NCBI RefSeq assembly: GCF_019393635.1
Contig: NC_057863.1
Coordinates: 4,440,191 to 4,504,190 of the forward strand
Direction: 5' to 3'
Length of the DNA stretch: 64,000 nucleotides
Origin: Dromiciops gliroides
Lineage: Eukaryota; Chordata; Mammalia; Microbiotheria; Microbiotheriidae
Part shown: piece by piece, positions 1-10,944 of the stretch
Layout of the letters: each line of letters opens with the position of its first letter
How positions within the stretch are numbered: position 1 is the first letter of the stretch
Position numbers and translations under genes: made by a program
Notes under the pieces: model-generated
Database searches by the model: none
What the model was told of the DNA's origin: nothing
What the model saw: the letters and a program-made list of their open reading frames with translations, nothing else

Positions 1-589
1 AAAGAATCTTCAAGTCCCCACAATCCATATATGGCAGGTTTAATCTCCCTTTGTTTGTCAAAGAGCCATTGTCATTGAGGTTGCCTCCCCCTCCCCCAAG
101 CCCCTACATCTGCTCCCTCCAGGTCTTTACCTCTGTTCTGAGCATCCCCACCGGCTCATCAAGTTTAAATCACTGCAAACCGCTTTTCCTTGCAGGCAGT
201 AGAAGGACAGTTGAGAAATAAAGTCCAAGTGGAATCCCTTCCAGAGTTTTGAGCTTTTCAAACTTGCTTATAGCTCTCTGCCTTTAAGATGCTAACCCTC
301 AATTGGCAAGAAATGCTCTCCCCAGTAAGCAGTCAGCTCCAGGGCCTATGACTTATGAGGGAGAGCTAAGAAATCACAAAGTGACACCTACTAGGACCCT
401 AGCAGGAGCTGAGAGATCTTTTAGTTTGAGCCCAGACGAAAATGATAAATGAGATATATGGCTTCCCTCTCCTCTGACATGCCCATCTCTTTCACTGTGA
501 CAACAAAAGGTTGAGAAGGACTTGACAGCTTTACTTGTAGGCAGCAAGAATTCTATCTGCTTTTAAATGTACACAGTTCCCTCATAAGG
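1..589. other. unique sequence, nothing recognised
   Basis: No repeat family, coding region or RNA gene can be recognised here. Reading frames are short and unsupported. Confidence 0.4.
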
Positions 590-770
590 ACCTTGGGAGA
601 CAAGTAAGGCAAAATGCTATTATGTCCATCTTAGAGATTAGGGAACTGGGGTAAACTGACTTGCCCAACCATGTGACGACTACTAAGTGAAGAAGCAGGA
701 TTCGGGGCCAAGTGCAAGGACAAGTCCACAACACCACATTGCTTCTCATGCACCAACCTTGATCACTGGG
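590..770 (-). repeat. MIR-like CORE-SINE fragment
   Basis: The plus strand reads a diverged reverse complement of a MIR-type SINE: counterparts of the usual 'gaggaaactgag' and 'gacttgcccaaggtcac' words are present (GGGAACTGGGG, GACTTGCCCAACCATGTGA). Old and strongly diverged. Confidence 0.5.
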
Positions 771-1244
771 CAGTAGTTTCTTCTCTATCTTTAGAGGAGA
801 GTGGGAGTTTTAAGACTTGGTGGTTAGCAAGCCCTAGATTAAGCACTAAACATGAACATTGATCGGAGAGTCACTTAATCCAAGATCATAACTAACAACC
901 TTGCCAAATAGAGATATTGGGCTAATATAGGGGCTGGGGGTGCCAAGGATTCATGGGGTGAGAATATTGCAGGGAAAAGGTCATATATCTGGTAATCTCA
1001 ATTTAATTAATTTTCATGTTAACAAGGTACTCAGTTCAAGTTATCTCTATTATGCAGAAGGGTTGCAGTTACCAGTACCCTCTAATATCCAGTACCCTTG
1101 AGCTTAAGGCAAAGCTGTCCCATCTTAGTTACTTAACATTTCTGACAATATCTCAGAACCTCCCTTTCCTCTTCCAAACTAGAAGAATGATTATAATTGT
1201 ATCACTTACCTTAATGCACTATTATGAGGGGACACTTGGGTATT

Positions 1245-1468
1245 GACATTTCAAACTCAATCTCTTCCAAACAGAACTTATTATCTTTCTCTCCAGTTAC
1301 CCCCTTCAAAAATTCCTTATTTTTGTCAAAGGCATCACTATCCTTCTGGTGCCCCTAGTTCATAACCCAGGTACCCTCCTGGACTCCTCCCTTATCTTCA
1401 TCCCTCATATCCTTTCAGTAGCCAGAGATTTCACTTTGTCTCTTCACATTTCCCACATGAAATGTCTT

Positions 1469-1521
<53 letters not shown>

Positions 1522-2035
1522 TGCCTTGTTCTTAGTTTAGACTCTTAGCATCTCTTCCCAATAGTTGGGCAATAATATCCTCATTAGACTCCCTGCCTTG
1601 AGTCTATACCTATTCCAATCCATCCTACATACTGTAGCTGTCAAAGAGATTTCCATTTAGATATAGATCCAATGATGTGACTCCCTGTTGCCTATAGGAT
1701 TAAGTAGAAACTCCTCTCAGATTTTTTAATCCCTGCACAACCTGGCCCCAACCCATCTTTCTGGCCTCATTGGACCCTTTAGTTCTGAGCCAAACAGACT
1801 TCTCTGTTCCTAACATTGAACATTCCACCTTCCACCTCTGTGCCCTTGTACCACCTGTGCCTGTGCCTGATATTCACTCTCTCTTTACTTTTGGCTCATA
1901 AGGTACCTCTCTTCCTTTAAGACAAGTACCACCTTCTGCTTGAAACACATCCCAATCCCTCCCTACAACTGCTAATTCATTTTCTTCCAAATGATTTCAT
2001 AGTTAGATACTTTACATTATTGATTTTTACTCATT
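1245..2035 (+). repeat. L2 LINE fragment, 3' region
   Basis: The segment follows the L2 3' half: 'aactcaatctcttccaaacagaactta', then a 'tcctggactcctc' word, then 'ctccctgttgcctataggatt' and 'cacaacctggccccaaccc', ending in the 'ccttctgcttgaaacacatccc' region. It is non-coding now and interrupted by an (AC)n run. It stops next to an L2 fragment of opposite orientation. Confidence 0.7.
1473..1519. repeat. (AC)n microsatellite
   Basis: An uninterrupted CA/AC dinucleotide run of about 47 bp within the L2 fragment. It generates a spurious poly-Thr/His reading frame. Confidence 0.95.
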
Positions 2036-2040
2036 TTAAG

Positions 2041-3115
2041 GTAAAGTCAAATCAACAAGCACTTACTAAGCACCTACTATGTGCCAGGCACTTTGCTAAG
2101 TATGGGAGATGCAAAGAAATGCAAAGATTAGTGCCTGATCTCAAGGAGCTCATGGTCTAATGAGGGAGGTGATATGTAAGCAGCTTCATACAACCAAGAT
2201 AGAGACAAGGGGAATTGGAGATCATCTCAAAGAGAATATAATGAAGGTGGGGCAGGAAAGGCTCCTTGAAGAAGATGAGATTTTAGCTGGAACTTGAAGG
2301 AAGCCAGGGGCTGGTGATGGGAAAGGAGAACCTTTTAAGGATGGGAACAGACAGTTCAAATCAAAAGTCAAGAGATGAAGTGTCATATTTGAGGAACATC
2401 AAGCAAGTCAGTGTCACTAGACTGTAGAGCACAAGTTATAAAAAGACTAGAAGGGGGGCAGCTAGGTGGTACAGTGGATAAAGCACTGGCCCTAGATTCA
2501 GGAGAACCTGAGTTCAAATCCAGCCTCAGACACTTGACAACAGCTGTGTGACCCTGGGCAAGTCACTTAACCCCCATTGCCCCCCAAAACAAAAACAAAA
2601 ACAGCCTAGAAAGGTAGGAAGGGAAAGAATATGAAGAACTTTAAAATCCAGACAGAGGATTTTTTGTTTGATTCTGGAAGCAATGGGGAGCCACTAGAAT
2701 TCATAGAACTGAGATGTGACATTGTCAGACCTGTGCTTTACAAAAATCACTTTGATGACTGAGTGAAAGATGGGCTAGAGTTGGGAGACATTCATCACTG
2801 GGAGACCAACCAGCAGATTATTACATAGTCCAGATGTGAGGTGATAGGGGTCCACACCTGGGTGGCGGAAGTGTTAGAGGGAAGGGGTAATGTATGACAG
2901 AGATATTACCAAGGTAGAATGAAGAGGACTTGGCAATTGATTGGATATGGGTGGTGAGAGAGAGTGAAGAGTCAAAGATGACACCTGGGTTATAAGACTG
3001 GGGTACTGGAAGGATGGTGCCTTTGACAGTACTAGGAAATTTAGGATTGTGTGTGTGTGTGTGGGGGGGGGTTGGGTGCAAATGAGTTTAATTTTGAATA
3101 CATGGAGTTTAAGTT
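2041..3115 (-). repeat. L2 LINE fragment, reverse orientation, split by a SINE
   Basis: The plus strand begins with the reverse complement of the L2 3' end (CACTTACTAAGCACCTACTATGTGCCAGGCAC as split words) and continues through 'tcaaggagctcatggtctaatg', 'ggcaatggggagccactagaa' and 'gatgtgacattgtcagacctg'. The same order of words is found again at 10945-12070, which confirms a shared family. A tRNA-type SINE is inserted at 2455-2604 and a short TG run lies at 3049-3063. Confidence 0.85.
2455..2604 (+). mobile_element. tRNA-type marsupial SINE (WSINE1-like)
   Basis: It has a full head (GGGGCAGCTAGGTGGTACAG), a tRNA B-box-like GAGTTCAAATCC, the CTGTGTGACCCTGGGCAAG core, a GTCACTTAACCCCCATTGCC tail, and an A-rich (CAAAAA)n end. 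It is nested in the minus-strand L2. Slightly diverged, lacking the CACTTACTAGC word in full. Confidence 0.93.
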
Positions 3116-4590
3116 GCCAAGAGGGGAAGGGGTAGGGAGGGGAAGAATGAAGAAAATTATCTCACATAAAAGATGCACACAAGGAAGAGCTTTTATGGTG
3201 GAGAGGAAAATGGGGATGGTCAATACTTGAATCTCACTCTTATCTAAATTGGTCCAAAGAGCAAAGAATACACAAGCACTTTCAGTTGGAATTAGAAATC
3301 TGACAACCAACAAGGAAGTAGGAGGAGAAAAGGATAAGAAAGAAAAGGGGTGGGAGTGACAAAAGGGAGGAAGGTTAAAGGAGGCAGTGGTCAAAAGCAG
3401 AATAGATGTATGAGGATGGACAGGGTAAAAGAGAAAGAAAAAATGATAAATAGAAGTAAATGTATGAAGAGAAATACATAATTAGTAATCATAACTATGA
3501 ATGTGAATGAGGTGAACTCACCCATAAAAGAGACGTGGATAGCACAAAGGATTAGAAACCAGAATTCAACAGTATGTTGTTTATAAGAGACACACTTGAA
3601 ACAGAAGGTCACACAGGGTTAAAATAAAGGGCTAGAGCAGAATCTCTTATGCTTCAGCTGAAGTTTAAAAAATGGCAGAGGTAGCAATCATGATCTCAGA
3701 CAAAGCAAAAGTAAAAATAGACTTAATTAAAAGAGATAATCAGGGAAACTACATTTTAAAGGTACCATAGACAATGAAGTAATATACAAAATTTATATCA
3801 AATTTTTCAGATAAAGACCTAATTTCTCACATATAGAGAGAACTCAATCAAATTTATAAAAATTAAGAGCCATTCCCCAATCTATAAATGATCAAAGGAT
3901 ATGAACAGACAGCTTTCAGAAGAAGAAATCAAAGTTATCTATAGTCATATGAAAAAATTCTCTAAGTCACTATTGATTAGAACTGAGGTATCACCTGACA
4001 CTTATCAGAAATGACAAATGCTGAAAGGGATGTGGGAAAATAGGTACATTAATGAACTAATGGTAGAGTTGTGAACTGATCCAACCATTCTGGAGACCAA
4101 TTTGAAACTTTGCCCAAAGGGCTATAAAACTATGCATACCCTTTGATCCAGCAATAACACTACATGATCTATAACCCAAAGAGATAAAAAGAAAAAAAGA
4201 GAAAGGACCTACATGTACAAAAATATTTATAGTAGCTCTTATTGTGGTGGCAAAGAACTGGAAATTGAGGGGATGCCCATCAATTGGGGAATGGCTAAAT
4301 AAGTTGTGGTGATATGATTGTGATGAAATCCTATTGTGCTATAAGAAAAGATGAATAGGAAGGCTTCAGAAAACAGAGGGAGACATGAACTGATGCAAAG
4401 TAAACAGAACCAGGAGATCATTGTCCACAGTAAAAACAATATCGCAATGGTGACCAAATGTGAAAGACTTAGCTACTCAGATTAAACACTGAAAAATTCT
4501 ATCCATCTCCAGAGAGAGAACTGATGACCTCTGAGTGCAAATTGAAATATGATTCCCTTACTTTTAAAACTTTTTGCTAATGTAGAAATA
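3116..4590 (+). mobile_element. L1 LINE fragment with internal deletion
   Basis: This is decayed marsupial L1. The left part resembles ORF2 endonuclease-region DNA ('ttataagagacacacttgaaaca', 'gcagaatctcttatgcttcagc'). Near 3770-3800 it jumps directly to the 3' part ('ccaatctataaatgatcaaagg', 'gaacagacagctttcagaagaag') and on to the L1 end ('gggatgcccatcaattgggg', 'atggctaaataagttgtgg'). The jump skips the reverse-transcriptase region, so the copy is internally deleted as well as full of stops. The same 3' end occurs in reverse at 58745-59330. Confidence 0.8.
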
Positions 4591-4635
4591 TGTTTTGTGT
4601 GATTTCACATGTAATACTGATATCCTATTGCTCAC

Positions 4636-4760
4636 CTTTTCAGCTGCTGTTGTTTGTCCTTCATTCTTGAAGAATTCCATGACATCAATATCCCTTCCCC
4701 TTCTCCATAGATGGAGAAAGGGATGCAGGATGAAATCCCCTCTGTGATTCCACCTCTGCA
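4636..4760 (-). repeat. SINE fragment with RTE-type tail
   Basis: 'gtttgtccttcattcttgaag' followed by 'ccatgacatcaat' resembles the tail of the RTE remnant ending at 48836 (reverse complement) and of the SINE at 5855. Family name uncertain. Confidence 0.5.
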
Positions 4761-4864
4761 GGGCATTTGCCACCCCAGATGCAGAATCTCTTCACGCTTC
4801 CAGGATGGTGCCTTGCAGAAGACAGCATTTTATCTGGGACTTGAAAGAAGTTAGGGAAGCCAAG

Positions 4865-4983
4865 AGCTTCCTCCCCTTCTTCCTTTTTATGTGTTTGTTT
4901 TGCCCCATTACGTGGTCAGCTCCTTTCTTTGTATCTCCACAGCCTAGCACAGTACCTGGCACACAGTAGGTGCTTAATGAATT
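4865..4983 (+). repeat. L2 3' end
   Basis: Ends in the typical L2 terminus: 'agcctagcacagtacctggc', 'acacagtaggtgcttaatga'. The SINE at 4997 is inserted directly behind it and duplicates the TGTATAAACTCTT target. Confidence 0.75.
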
Positions 4984-4996
4984 TGTATAAACTCTT

Positions 4997-5145
4997 TTTT
5001 TTGGGGGGGTGAGGCAATTGGGGTTAAGTGACTTGCCCAGGGTCACACGGCTAGTAAGTGTCAAGTGTCTGAGGCCGGATTTGAACTTAGGTCCTCCTGA
5101 ATCCAGGGCCAGTGCTCTATCCACTGCACCACCTAGCTGCCCCTG
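4997..5145 (-). mobile_element. tRNA-type marsupial SINE (WSINE1-like), with TSD
   Basis: Complete reverse-orientation copy: a T-rich start (poly-A tail of the element), 'gacttgcccagggtcacacg', 'ggatttgaact', and the complement of the head at CCACCTAGCTGCCCC. It is flanked by a perfect 13-bp target duplication TGTATAAACTCTT at 4984-4996 and 5146-5158, so it is a clean L1-type insertion. Confidence 0.95.
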
Positions 5146-5189
5146 TGTATAAACTCTTACTCTCTGAATCTATGGGAGTTGATCTGATC

Positions 5190-5842
5190 ATCAAGCAAAA
5201 TACCACAGAGGGAAAAGAAAAGAGGAGCAGATGCAGAGCTTTAAGGCCAATCATGGCATGCAGGTGTGACTTTAAGGACACCAATGAGCCAAGTAAGGGG
5301 AAAACCAGGAGAAAAAGGAGTGTCATGAAAACATAGTAGAAAGTATCAAAGAGAAAAGGGTGACTGACATAGTCAAAGACCTATAGAGGTCAAGAAGGAT
5401 ATGGATTGAAAAAATGTCATTCTATTTGACAATTAAGAAATCACTGGTAAGTTTAGAGAGAGGGACTTTACTTAAAATGATGAAGTTAGAAGCCATATTG
5501 TAGAATGAAGAAGAGAAGTAAGAGAACAAGAAATACAACCACAGATTGTAGATGACCTCAAGAAGTGTAGCCACAAAAGGGAAGAGAGATATGGTTTGGT
5601 AGCTAGAGGAAATGGATAGATCTAGTGAGGATTGGGGAGACAAGGGTATATTTTTCAGTAGTAGGGAAGAAGCCAGTAGCTATGGAAATATTGAAAATTC
5701 ATGTAGTGAGAGAGATGGAAGTCGAGAAGGGGCAATATATTGGAGAAGATGGGATAGAATGAGATCAGTTGTGCATGTATGGGGTGTGCCTTGGTAAGGA
5801 CAAAGGCAACCACATTATGTGAAATAGTGTTGAAGGAGGAGA
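5190..5842 (-). repeat. L2 LINE fragment, internal part, reverse
   Basis: 'gaggtcaagaaggatatggattg', 'acaattaagaaatcactggtaa' and 'gccacaaaagggaagagagatat' match the inner region of L2 in reverse as I know it from other L2 copies. It continues after the SINE block at about 6176-6330. It is not translatable. With the 3' piece at 2041-3115 it may be one L2 split by the L1 at 3116-4590 and later insertions, but the join has not been shown. Confidence 0.6.
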
Positions 5843-5854
5843 TCTGGGTGATGT

Positions 5855-6163
5855 CAATGTTTGTCTTTCATCCTCAAAGAGGACCATGAGAGATATCACA
5901 ACTTTCAATGAATTGGATTTAAGTGAGGAAGGGCTGTGCAAAGTCACCAGCCTCACTTTCTCTTTCTGAGTCATCTGGGTCTAATGGCAAGATATGCATC
6001 AGGACAACTACAGATGGCCCCAGATGTTTTGGGGTTTTTTTAGGACAATTGGGGTTAAGTGGCTTGCCCAGGGTCACACAGCTAGTAGGTGTCTGGGGTC
6101 AGATTTGAGCTCAAGTGTTCCTAACTTCAGGGACAGTGTCTCTCCACTGTACCACCTAGCTGC
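5855..6163 (-). mobile_element. composite SINE insertion with a single TSD
   Basis: The left part is a SINE whose tail matches the local RTE ('tttcatcctcaaagaggacc', 'ggatttaagtgaggaagggc'). The right part (about 6027-6163) is a minus-strand tRNA-type SINE. The pair is bounded by one perfect 12-bp repeat TCTGGGTGATGT at 5843-5854 and 6164-6175, so both parts may have arrived together. Alternatively the tRNA SINE entered the older SINE near its end. Confidence 0.8.
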
Positions 6164-6369
6164 TCTGGGTGATGTGAGATGAGGAGGAGAGGGAAAACAG
6201 GAGTCTTGATGAATGGCCTCAATGACTTCAGATAAGTATGAGGCAATGTCCTCACCTGAGAAGGAGTTCAGAGGAGCCAGAGGAGGTTCAAGGAGAGATA
6301 AAAAAGGTTTGGAAAGTTGTGAATGGAGAAGTAAATCAATTAGGGAGGCATGAAAATATTCCCTCCCTC

Positions 6370-6485
6370 AGCAAGGGCTCGGCTGAGATTATGTAACAGA
6401 TTTGTAATAAATTCAATAAGAATGATTTCATGATTTTCTCCGTCATCTTTCAGCAGACATGAATAACAATGAAAACAGTGGGTGC
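6370..6485. other. candidate conserved noncoding element
   Basis: Single-copy AT-rich sequence with 'gattatgtaacagatttgta', 'ataagaatgatttcatgatt' and 'catgaataacaatgaaaaca', free of repeat words. The composition and motif density resemble mammalian conserved noncoding elements. The rest of 6330-7560 shows no recognisable feature except a MIR remnant. Confidence 0.25.
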
Positions 6486-6629
6486 TGGTAGTAATCCATG
6501 GCTGGTGTTTGGCAGAACAATGAGTTTAAACGGGTAACGGACTCAAGAGGAAGGAACAGTGTAAAATTGAGCTAGTGTTTAGTGGTGAAAGGGGGGAGTC
6601 ATGCTGGTTCTGGTGTCAGAAGCCTTCCA

Positions 6630-6770
6630 TTTCATTCCCAGAGTTACTATTCTCTTTACGCAGGGGCAAACCCTTGGTCCTTGCTCTGCCTCTTTTTCCT
6701 CATCTGTGAAGCAGGAATAGTGACTAACTGATGGACTACAAAGTCGCTTTAAGGTTTAGGTCATCATTTT
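6630..6770 (+). repeat. MIR-like SINE fragment
   Basis: 'gccttccatttcattcccag' and 'tcctcatctgtgaagcaggaat' fit a diverged plus-strand MIR 3' half. Confidence 0.45.
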
Positions 6771-7989
6771 CACTTGAATTCAAGTGGTGATATTGGGGGA
6801 TGGGGAAAGCCCCCTTTTGTCTGGTGTGTTAAGCTTTCTTGGTTTTTCTGTCTTCACTAAATGTAGAGAATGTTATTAGAAATATAAGCATCTTGAGAAA
6901 CACTCAGGTGGCTGAGAATTCAATGTCAAAGCTATGCTGAATGTGTGTTCTGTTTAGGACCAGGGTCAGTGGAGCATGGGGGAGATGTTCTGGGTAAGGA
7001 TGGAGCCAAATGCCAACTATAATTTGGACTGAAATCAGTAATCGGCCCAAGCTGAGTTGGCTTGTAAACCCTGCTGATGTGCCAGGCTATCAGAAGCACC
7101 TGGTCCCTGCTAGCAGCCTTCAGAATCCATGTTGGGAATTTGTGGATCCTCAGTGCTTCCATCTTCAGGCTACATGCTTCCCAAAATGAGTTGAGGAAAG
7201 TGGATGAGGAGGGGGCTATTTCCTGTTCCCAGGAGCTCCCTCCCCCAGGCTGCTGGTTCCTGGCATCCTGCCTTGGCAACTCCAGCAGGATCTTAGAAAG
7301 CTGTTCCACATCTCTCTTTGTTGGTAGACAGTGCCGCCCTCTCCCGTATCACATTATCACATTTTTACAAATGCAATCAACACCATGACACTAGCAGGAT
7401 TGCCTGAGACAAAACAATCAATCACTGAAGCCTGGGAACCCAGGAGGTGTGATGAGTTGTCCTCGGGCGATGCAGTGGTACAGAGCAGGACCAGGGAGCT
7501 GGAGAGTCCAAGAATGCTGAGCCAGAAGCCAAAGAGCCTGGCCCACCTCTCACTCCCCTCCTACACCCACCTCGAGTGGGTCATTGGCCAATTCACTTCT
7601 CTTTTGTGAGGCTCAGTTTCTTCCTTGTACAATGGGAATGATGACCACTGTGATTGGGATAAAAAAGGAAGCTAGGACTTCTTCAAGGTCACTCAGTAAG
7701 TTTGGGCCTGAGCCACAGCTGGAGGACAGGCCCTCTGCCTCTGGGTCATGGCTTTGAAGCTCTCTACCATGCCCCCTCTTGGGGCAGTCATAAAAAAAAA
7801 ACCTTGTGCACTAACACCATGCATTTTATAATAAAGTTGTCAACATTATATATCCCAGGAGACATGAATCTGGACTTCATTTCTGAGCAACAGTGTGTCT
7901 TTGGGCAAATGGTCTACCTCTCTGTTGCTACTGAGATAGCCTCATTGCACTCCCTGGTCTCCTCAGTTTCTCCTCTTCCATGATGTACA

Positions 7990-8530
7990 CAAATGGCCAA
8001 AATGATAGCTGGGACACAAATCTGACCGTGGGCCTCCCCAGCCCCATGCCCTTAGTGGCTCCCTTTTGCCTTGAGGATACAGAGTGGGCTTCTTATCTGG
8101 TGGCTCCAGGCTCTCTGTTTGGGTTCCAGTCGGTCTTTGGAGACAGGCTATGTGTCTCTCCCTCTTCTCCACACTTGGCATCTTAGCTCAGTTGTTTCCC
8201 AAACTTGATTCCCATTTCACCCTTGGGGCATTTGCACAGCCTAGACAATCATCCTCCATGCCTGGAATTGCCTCCATCCCCTGTTCTGCCTTTCAGAATA
8301 TTCATCCCATAAGGTTAATACAGATTAAGCTCTGGTGCCCACCTCCATCTTTAGCAGCTGCCATGGTTAGTGATTTCTCTGTCCTCAAATTGCCTTTTAT
8401 TTATGATAACCTTTTCTGTGCTATATCACATCCATAAAATATAAGATTGTTTGGGGCTGAGGCCAGGGTTTGTTTCTGTCCACATCCCCAAGAGCAGAGT
8501 GCCCCACATATAGGGGTCATTTACATTTTA
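7990..8530 (+). repeat. diverged L2 fragment
   Basis: Words of the L2 3' region in order: 'agtggctcccttttgccttgagga', 'catgcctggaattgcctccatc' and 'ggccagggtttgtttctgtcc'. Strongly diverged; boundaries approximate. Confidence 0.5.
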
Positions 8531-8689
8531 CAAGGTTGTTCCTAAGAGCACAGAAAGGCACCTAAATCAATAAATCAAGAGGAATATAGTCCAACACCCT
8601 CATTTTACAGATGAGGAAACCAGGAATTATAGGATCTTATGGTCATAGATTTGAGATGGAAGGAAGAAATCATGATGATGTCTATGATG

Positions 8690-8912
8690 GTGGTGGTGAT
8701 GATGCATTTATGTAGCACCATAAGGTTGGCAAAAAACTTTAACTATGAGATTTCACTTTGGCCCCCAAACAACCCTGGTAGCTAAGCACTATTGTCTCCA
8801 TTTCAAATGTAAGAAAACCAATGCTGAGAAGGCTTAATTAACTTGTCAAGGGACATACAACTAAGTATCTGAGACTATATTTGAATTTAAGTCTCCCTTA
8901 TTCTAAGCACCA
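8690..8912 (-). repeat. CORE-SINE (MAR1/MIR-like)
   Basis: Reverse copy of the marsupial CORE-SINE type: 'tttatgtagcaccataaggt', 'tggcaaaaaacttt', 'acaaccctggtagctaagca' and 'tgtctccattt'. It ends with a diverged 'cttgtcaagggacatacaac' word. Confidence 0.6.
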
Positions 8913-9065
8913 CCATGCAGACCATCAAGACAAGCCGCCATTTTACTGATGATGAAAACTGAGGCTGAAAGAGGAAGGGGACTGAATTCCCAAGGTCACA
9001 TGGGTAGTAAGAGCCAGAAATAGGTTTGAAGTCCAGGTCACCATGTGGCCTCTCTGTCATCAAAT
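8913..9065 (-). repeat. MIR-like SINE fragment
   Basis: 'ccattttactgatgatgaaaactgaggc', shown here in part, is followed by 'cccaaggtcacatgggtagt'. It directly follows another reverse CORE-SINE. Confidence 0.55.
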
Positions 9066-9119
9066 TGAGCATAATTGATTTTGATTTTCCCTTTGAACAA
9101 AGAAGAAGAGAATACTTTG

Positions 9120-9240
9120 TGGTTCCAAGGCACCATTACATTAATGCTTAATGGTTATACAATGATGACACATTACGATGGTCTTAATGACCACCTATCT
9201 AAGTAATAACTGCTCCATGTGAGATTACTTGAGGAAATCT
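9120..9240. other. candidate conserved noncoding element
   Basis: Single-copy stretch dense in TAAT/ATTA words ('attacattaatgcttaatgg', 'cacattacgatggtcttaat'). Compositional impression only. Confidence 0.2.
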
Positions 9241-9314
9241 AAATGGGCCTCAAGAACCCAACCTGGCAACTATTGGAGGAAAGATCTGCCACTAACTTTG
9301 ATTTGAAAAATGTT

Positions 9315-9478
9315 GGGGTGGCTAGGTGGTGCAGTGGATAGAGCACCGGCCCTGGAGTCAGGAGTTCCTGAGTTCAAATCCGGCCTCAGACACTTGACAC
9401 TTACTAGCTGTGTGACCCTGGGCAAGTCACTTAACCCCGTTGCCCTGTAAAAAAAAAAAAAAAAAGAAAAAGAAAAAT
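9315..9478 (+). mobile_element. tRNA-type marsupial SINE (WSINE1-like)
   Basis: Full-length copy with a close match to the other heads and core, ending in a long A tail (about 17 A then AAAG units). GAAAAATG before the head and after the tail is a probable target duplication. Confidence 0.95.
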
Positions 9479-9804
9479 GCCTTTAAACCATTCAAAGCCT
9501 TCAGGGGACATCAGTCAGCAGTGCCCTGGGTGTGCCTTAGCCTTTTGAAAGTCTGCTTCTCCAAGATCATGCTCCAGCTTTGGAGAGGCCGGAAAGAAAA
9601 GGAGACTCTGATTTCTCCATGAAAACAAAAGTTCTTTTGTAATGGGATCCTACAGCACTGATGTTGTTTCTCATCAGGGAAAAAAGGGAGGAAAAAGGTG
9701 GATTTTTAAAAAGAATCAGTCTAAAATTCAGAAGAAAAATCATCTCTCTGGACTACAAAAAAAGGAATTGACTGATTCAAATGAGCATGGGTTCTTTTAG
9801 CATT

Positions 9805-9912
9805 CTTCCCCTCCCCCACTCCCTAGAATGTGAAATCCTTGAGGCCAAGAATCATTTGATTTTCAATATTTGCATCCCCAGCAATGCTGTGAACATATTT
9901 GTACTTAATACA
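9805..9912 (+). repeat. L2 3' end
   Basis: 'ctagaatgtgaaatccttgagg' and 'ttgcatccccagcaatgctgtg' leading into 'acttaataca' are the diverged L2 terminus. Confidence 0.6.
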
Positions 9913-9944
9913 AGTAACTTCTAATCTGTGCCTTTGTATATGTA

Positions 9945-10170
9945 GGGAGCTATATACGGATGTATATGTTGGAATTTGTTTATACACATATAGTTCTGTA
10001 CATGTGCACAAATGTAAATGTACACATATGCACATAAAACATACAGATATAGATATGTATATGAACATAAAATATACATATTTATATACAACTAGACATT
10101 TGCATTTAGAACTAGGTTATACAGATAAATATTTATCTATATAACTAGATGTATACACACATATTTTTAT
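9945..10170. repeat. AT/TATA-rich low-complexity tract
   Basis: Irregular TATA, ACATA and CATATA units, with a short continuation at 10430-10470 past the SINE inserted at 10175. It yields spurious Tyr/His/Ile-rich frames on both strands. Confidence 0.7.
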
Positions 10171-10174
10171 TATT

Positions 10175-10424
10175 GAGTCAATTTTTAGTTGTGTCCAACT
10201 CCTTGTGACTCCATTTGGAGTTTTCTTGGCACCAATACTGGAGTTGTTTGTGATTTTCTTCTCCAGCTCATTTGACAGATGTGGAAACTGAGGCAAACAG
10301 GGTTAAGTGACTTGCCCAGGGTCACACAGCTAGTAAGTGTCTGAGGCCAGATTTGAAGTCAGGAGGATGAGTCTTCCTCACTCCAGGTCCCATGCTTTAT
10401 CCACTGTGCCGCCCAGCTGCCCTA
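10175..10424 (-). mobile_element. CORE-SINE with BovB-type tail
   Basis: The plus strand opens with a BovB-like tail ('tgtgtccaactccttgtgac', 'tccatttggagttttcttgg'), then 'tggaaactgaggcaaacagg' and 'gacttgcccagggtcacac', and ends in the complement of a tRNA-related head. The tail corresponds to the BovB-like LINE ending at 16612, consistent with mobilisation by an RTE LINE. Related copies lie at 41630 and 44080. Confidence 0.8.
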
Positions 10425-10534
10425 AATCCATAGACATATACATATTTATATACAAATAGTTGTATAGATGTACGTTCCCTGGAGTTACGTGAGGGGCATT
10501 ACCCCCTCTCTCCCCCTCCCCCCCAAAATAAGTT

Positions 10535-10645
10535 GACTGGATGTCAGGAGAAACTTCCTAACAATTTGATCTGTCTCAAAGTAGGATGGGTTACCTTCAG
10601 AGGCAGTGGGTTGAACTAACCTCCTTGGAGGTATTATATTAAGGG
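10535..10645 (+). repeat. CR1/L3-like 3' fragment
   Basis: 'caggagaaacttcctaacaa', 'aggatgggttaccttcagag' and 'ctccttggaggta' follow the general layout of a CR1-type 3' end. Confidence 0.4.
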
Positions 10646-10944
10646 CTAAAAGTATTTGAGATTTGGAAGAAACCCAAGTAGTCATTTATTTCAACCAGCA
10701 CACACAAGGAGTCCTTAGTACAATAGTGTTCTGTAACAGGGATCAGCAAGTGCACAGGTCTCTAAGACCAGGCTCTCATTGGTATCTAATGTGAATTCAA
10801 GGGGGTGGCTGGCCTGGCTCCATGCTAAAAGGGAAATGGGAACACCAGAGAGTGAAGTAGCTTGAGGAGAACAGCATTATGCATATGTCCTATTGCCATC
10901 CCACTGACCATTCTAGGTCACATTACCAGCCAGAGAATGTCATC

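Noticed and set aside
4792..5124. 110-codon minus frame with ALDSGGPKFKSGLRHLTLTS
   Set aside because: Frame through the tRNA-type SINE. The same peptide type appears at other SINEs (14535, 31891, 38162, 52334).
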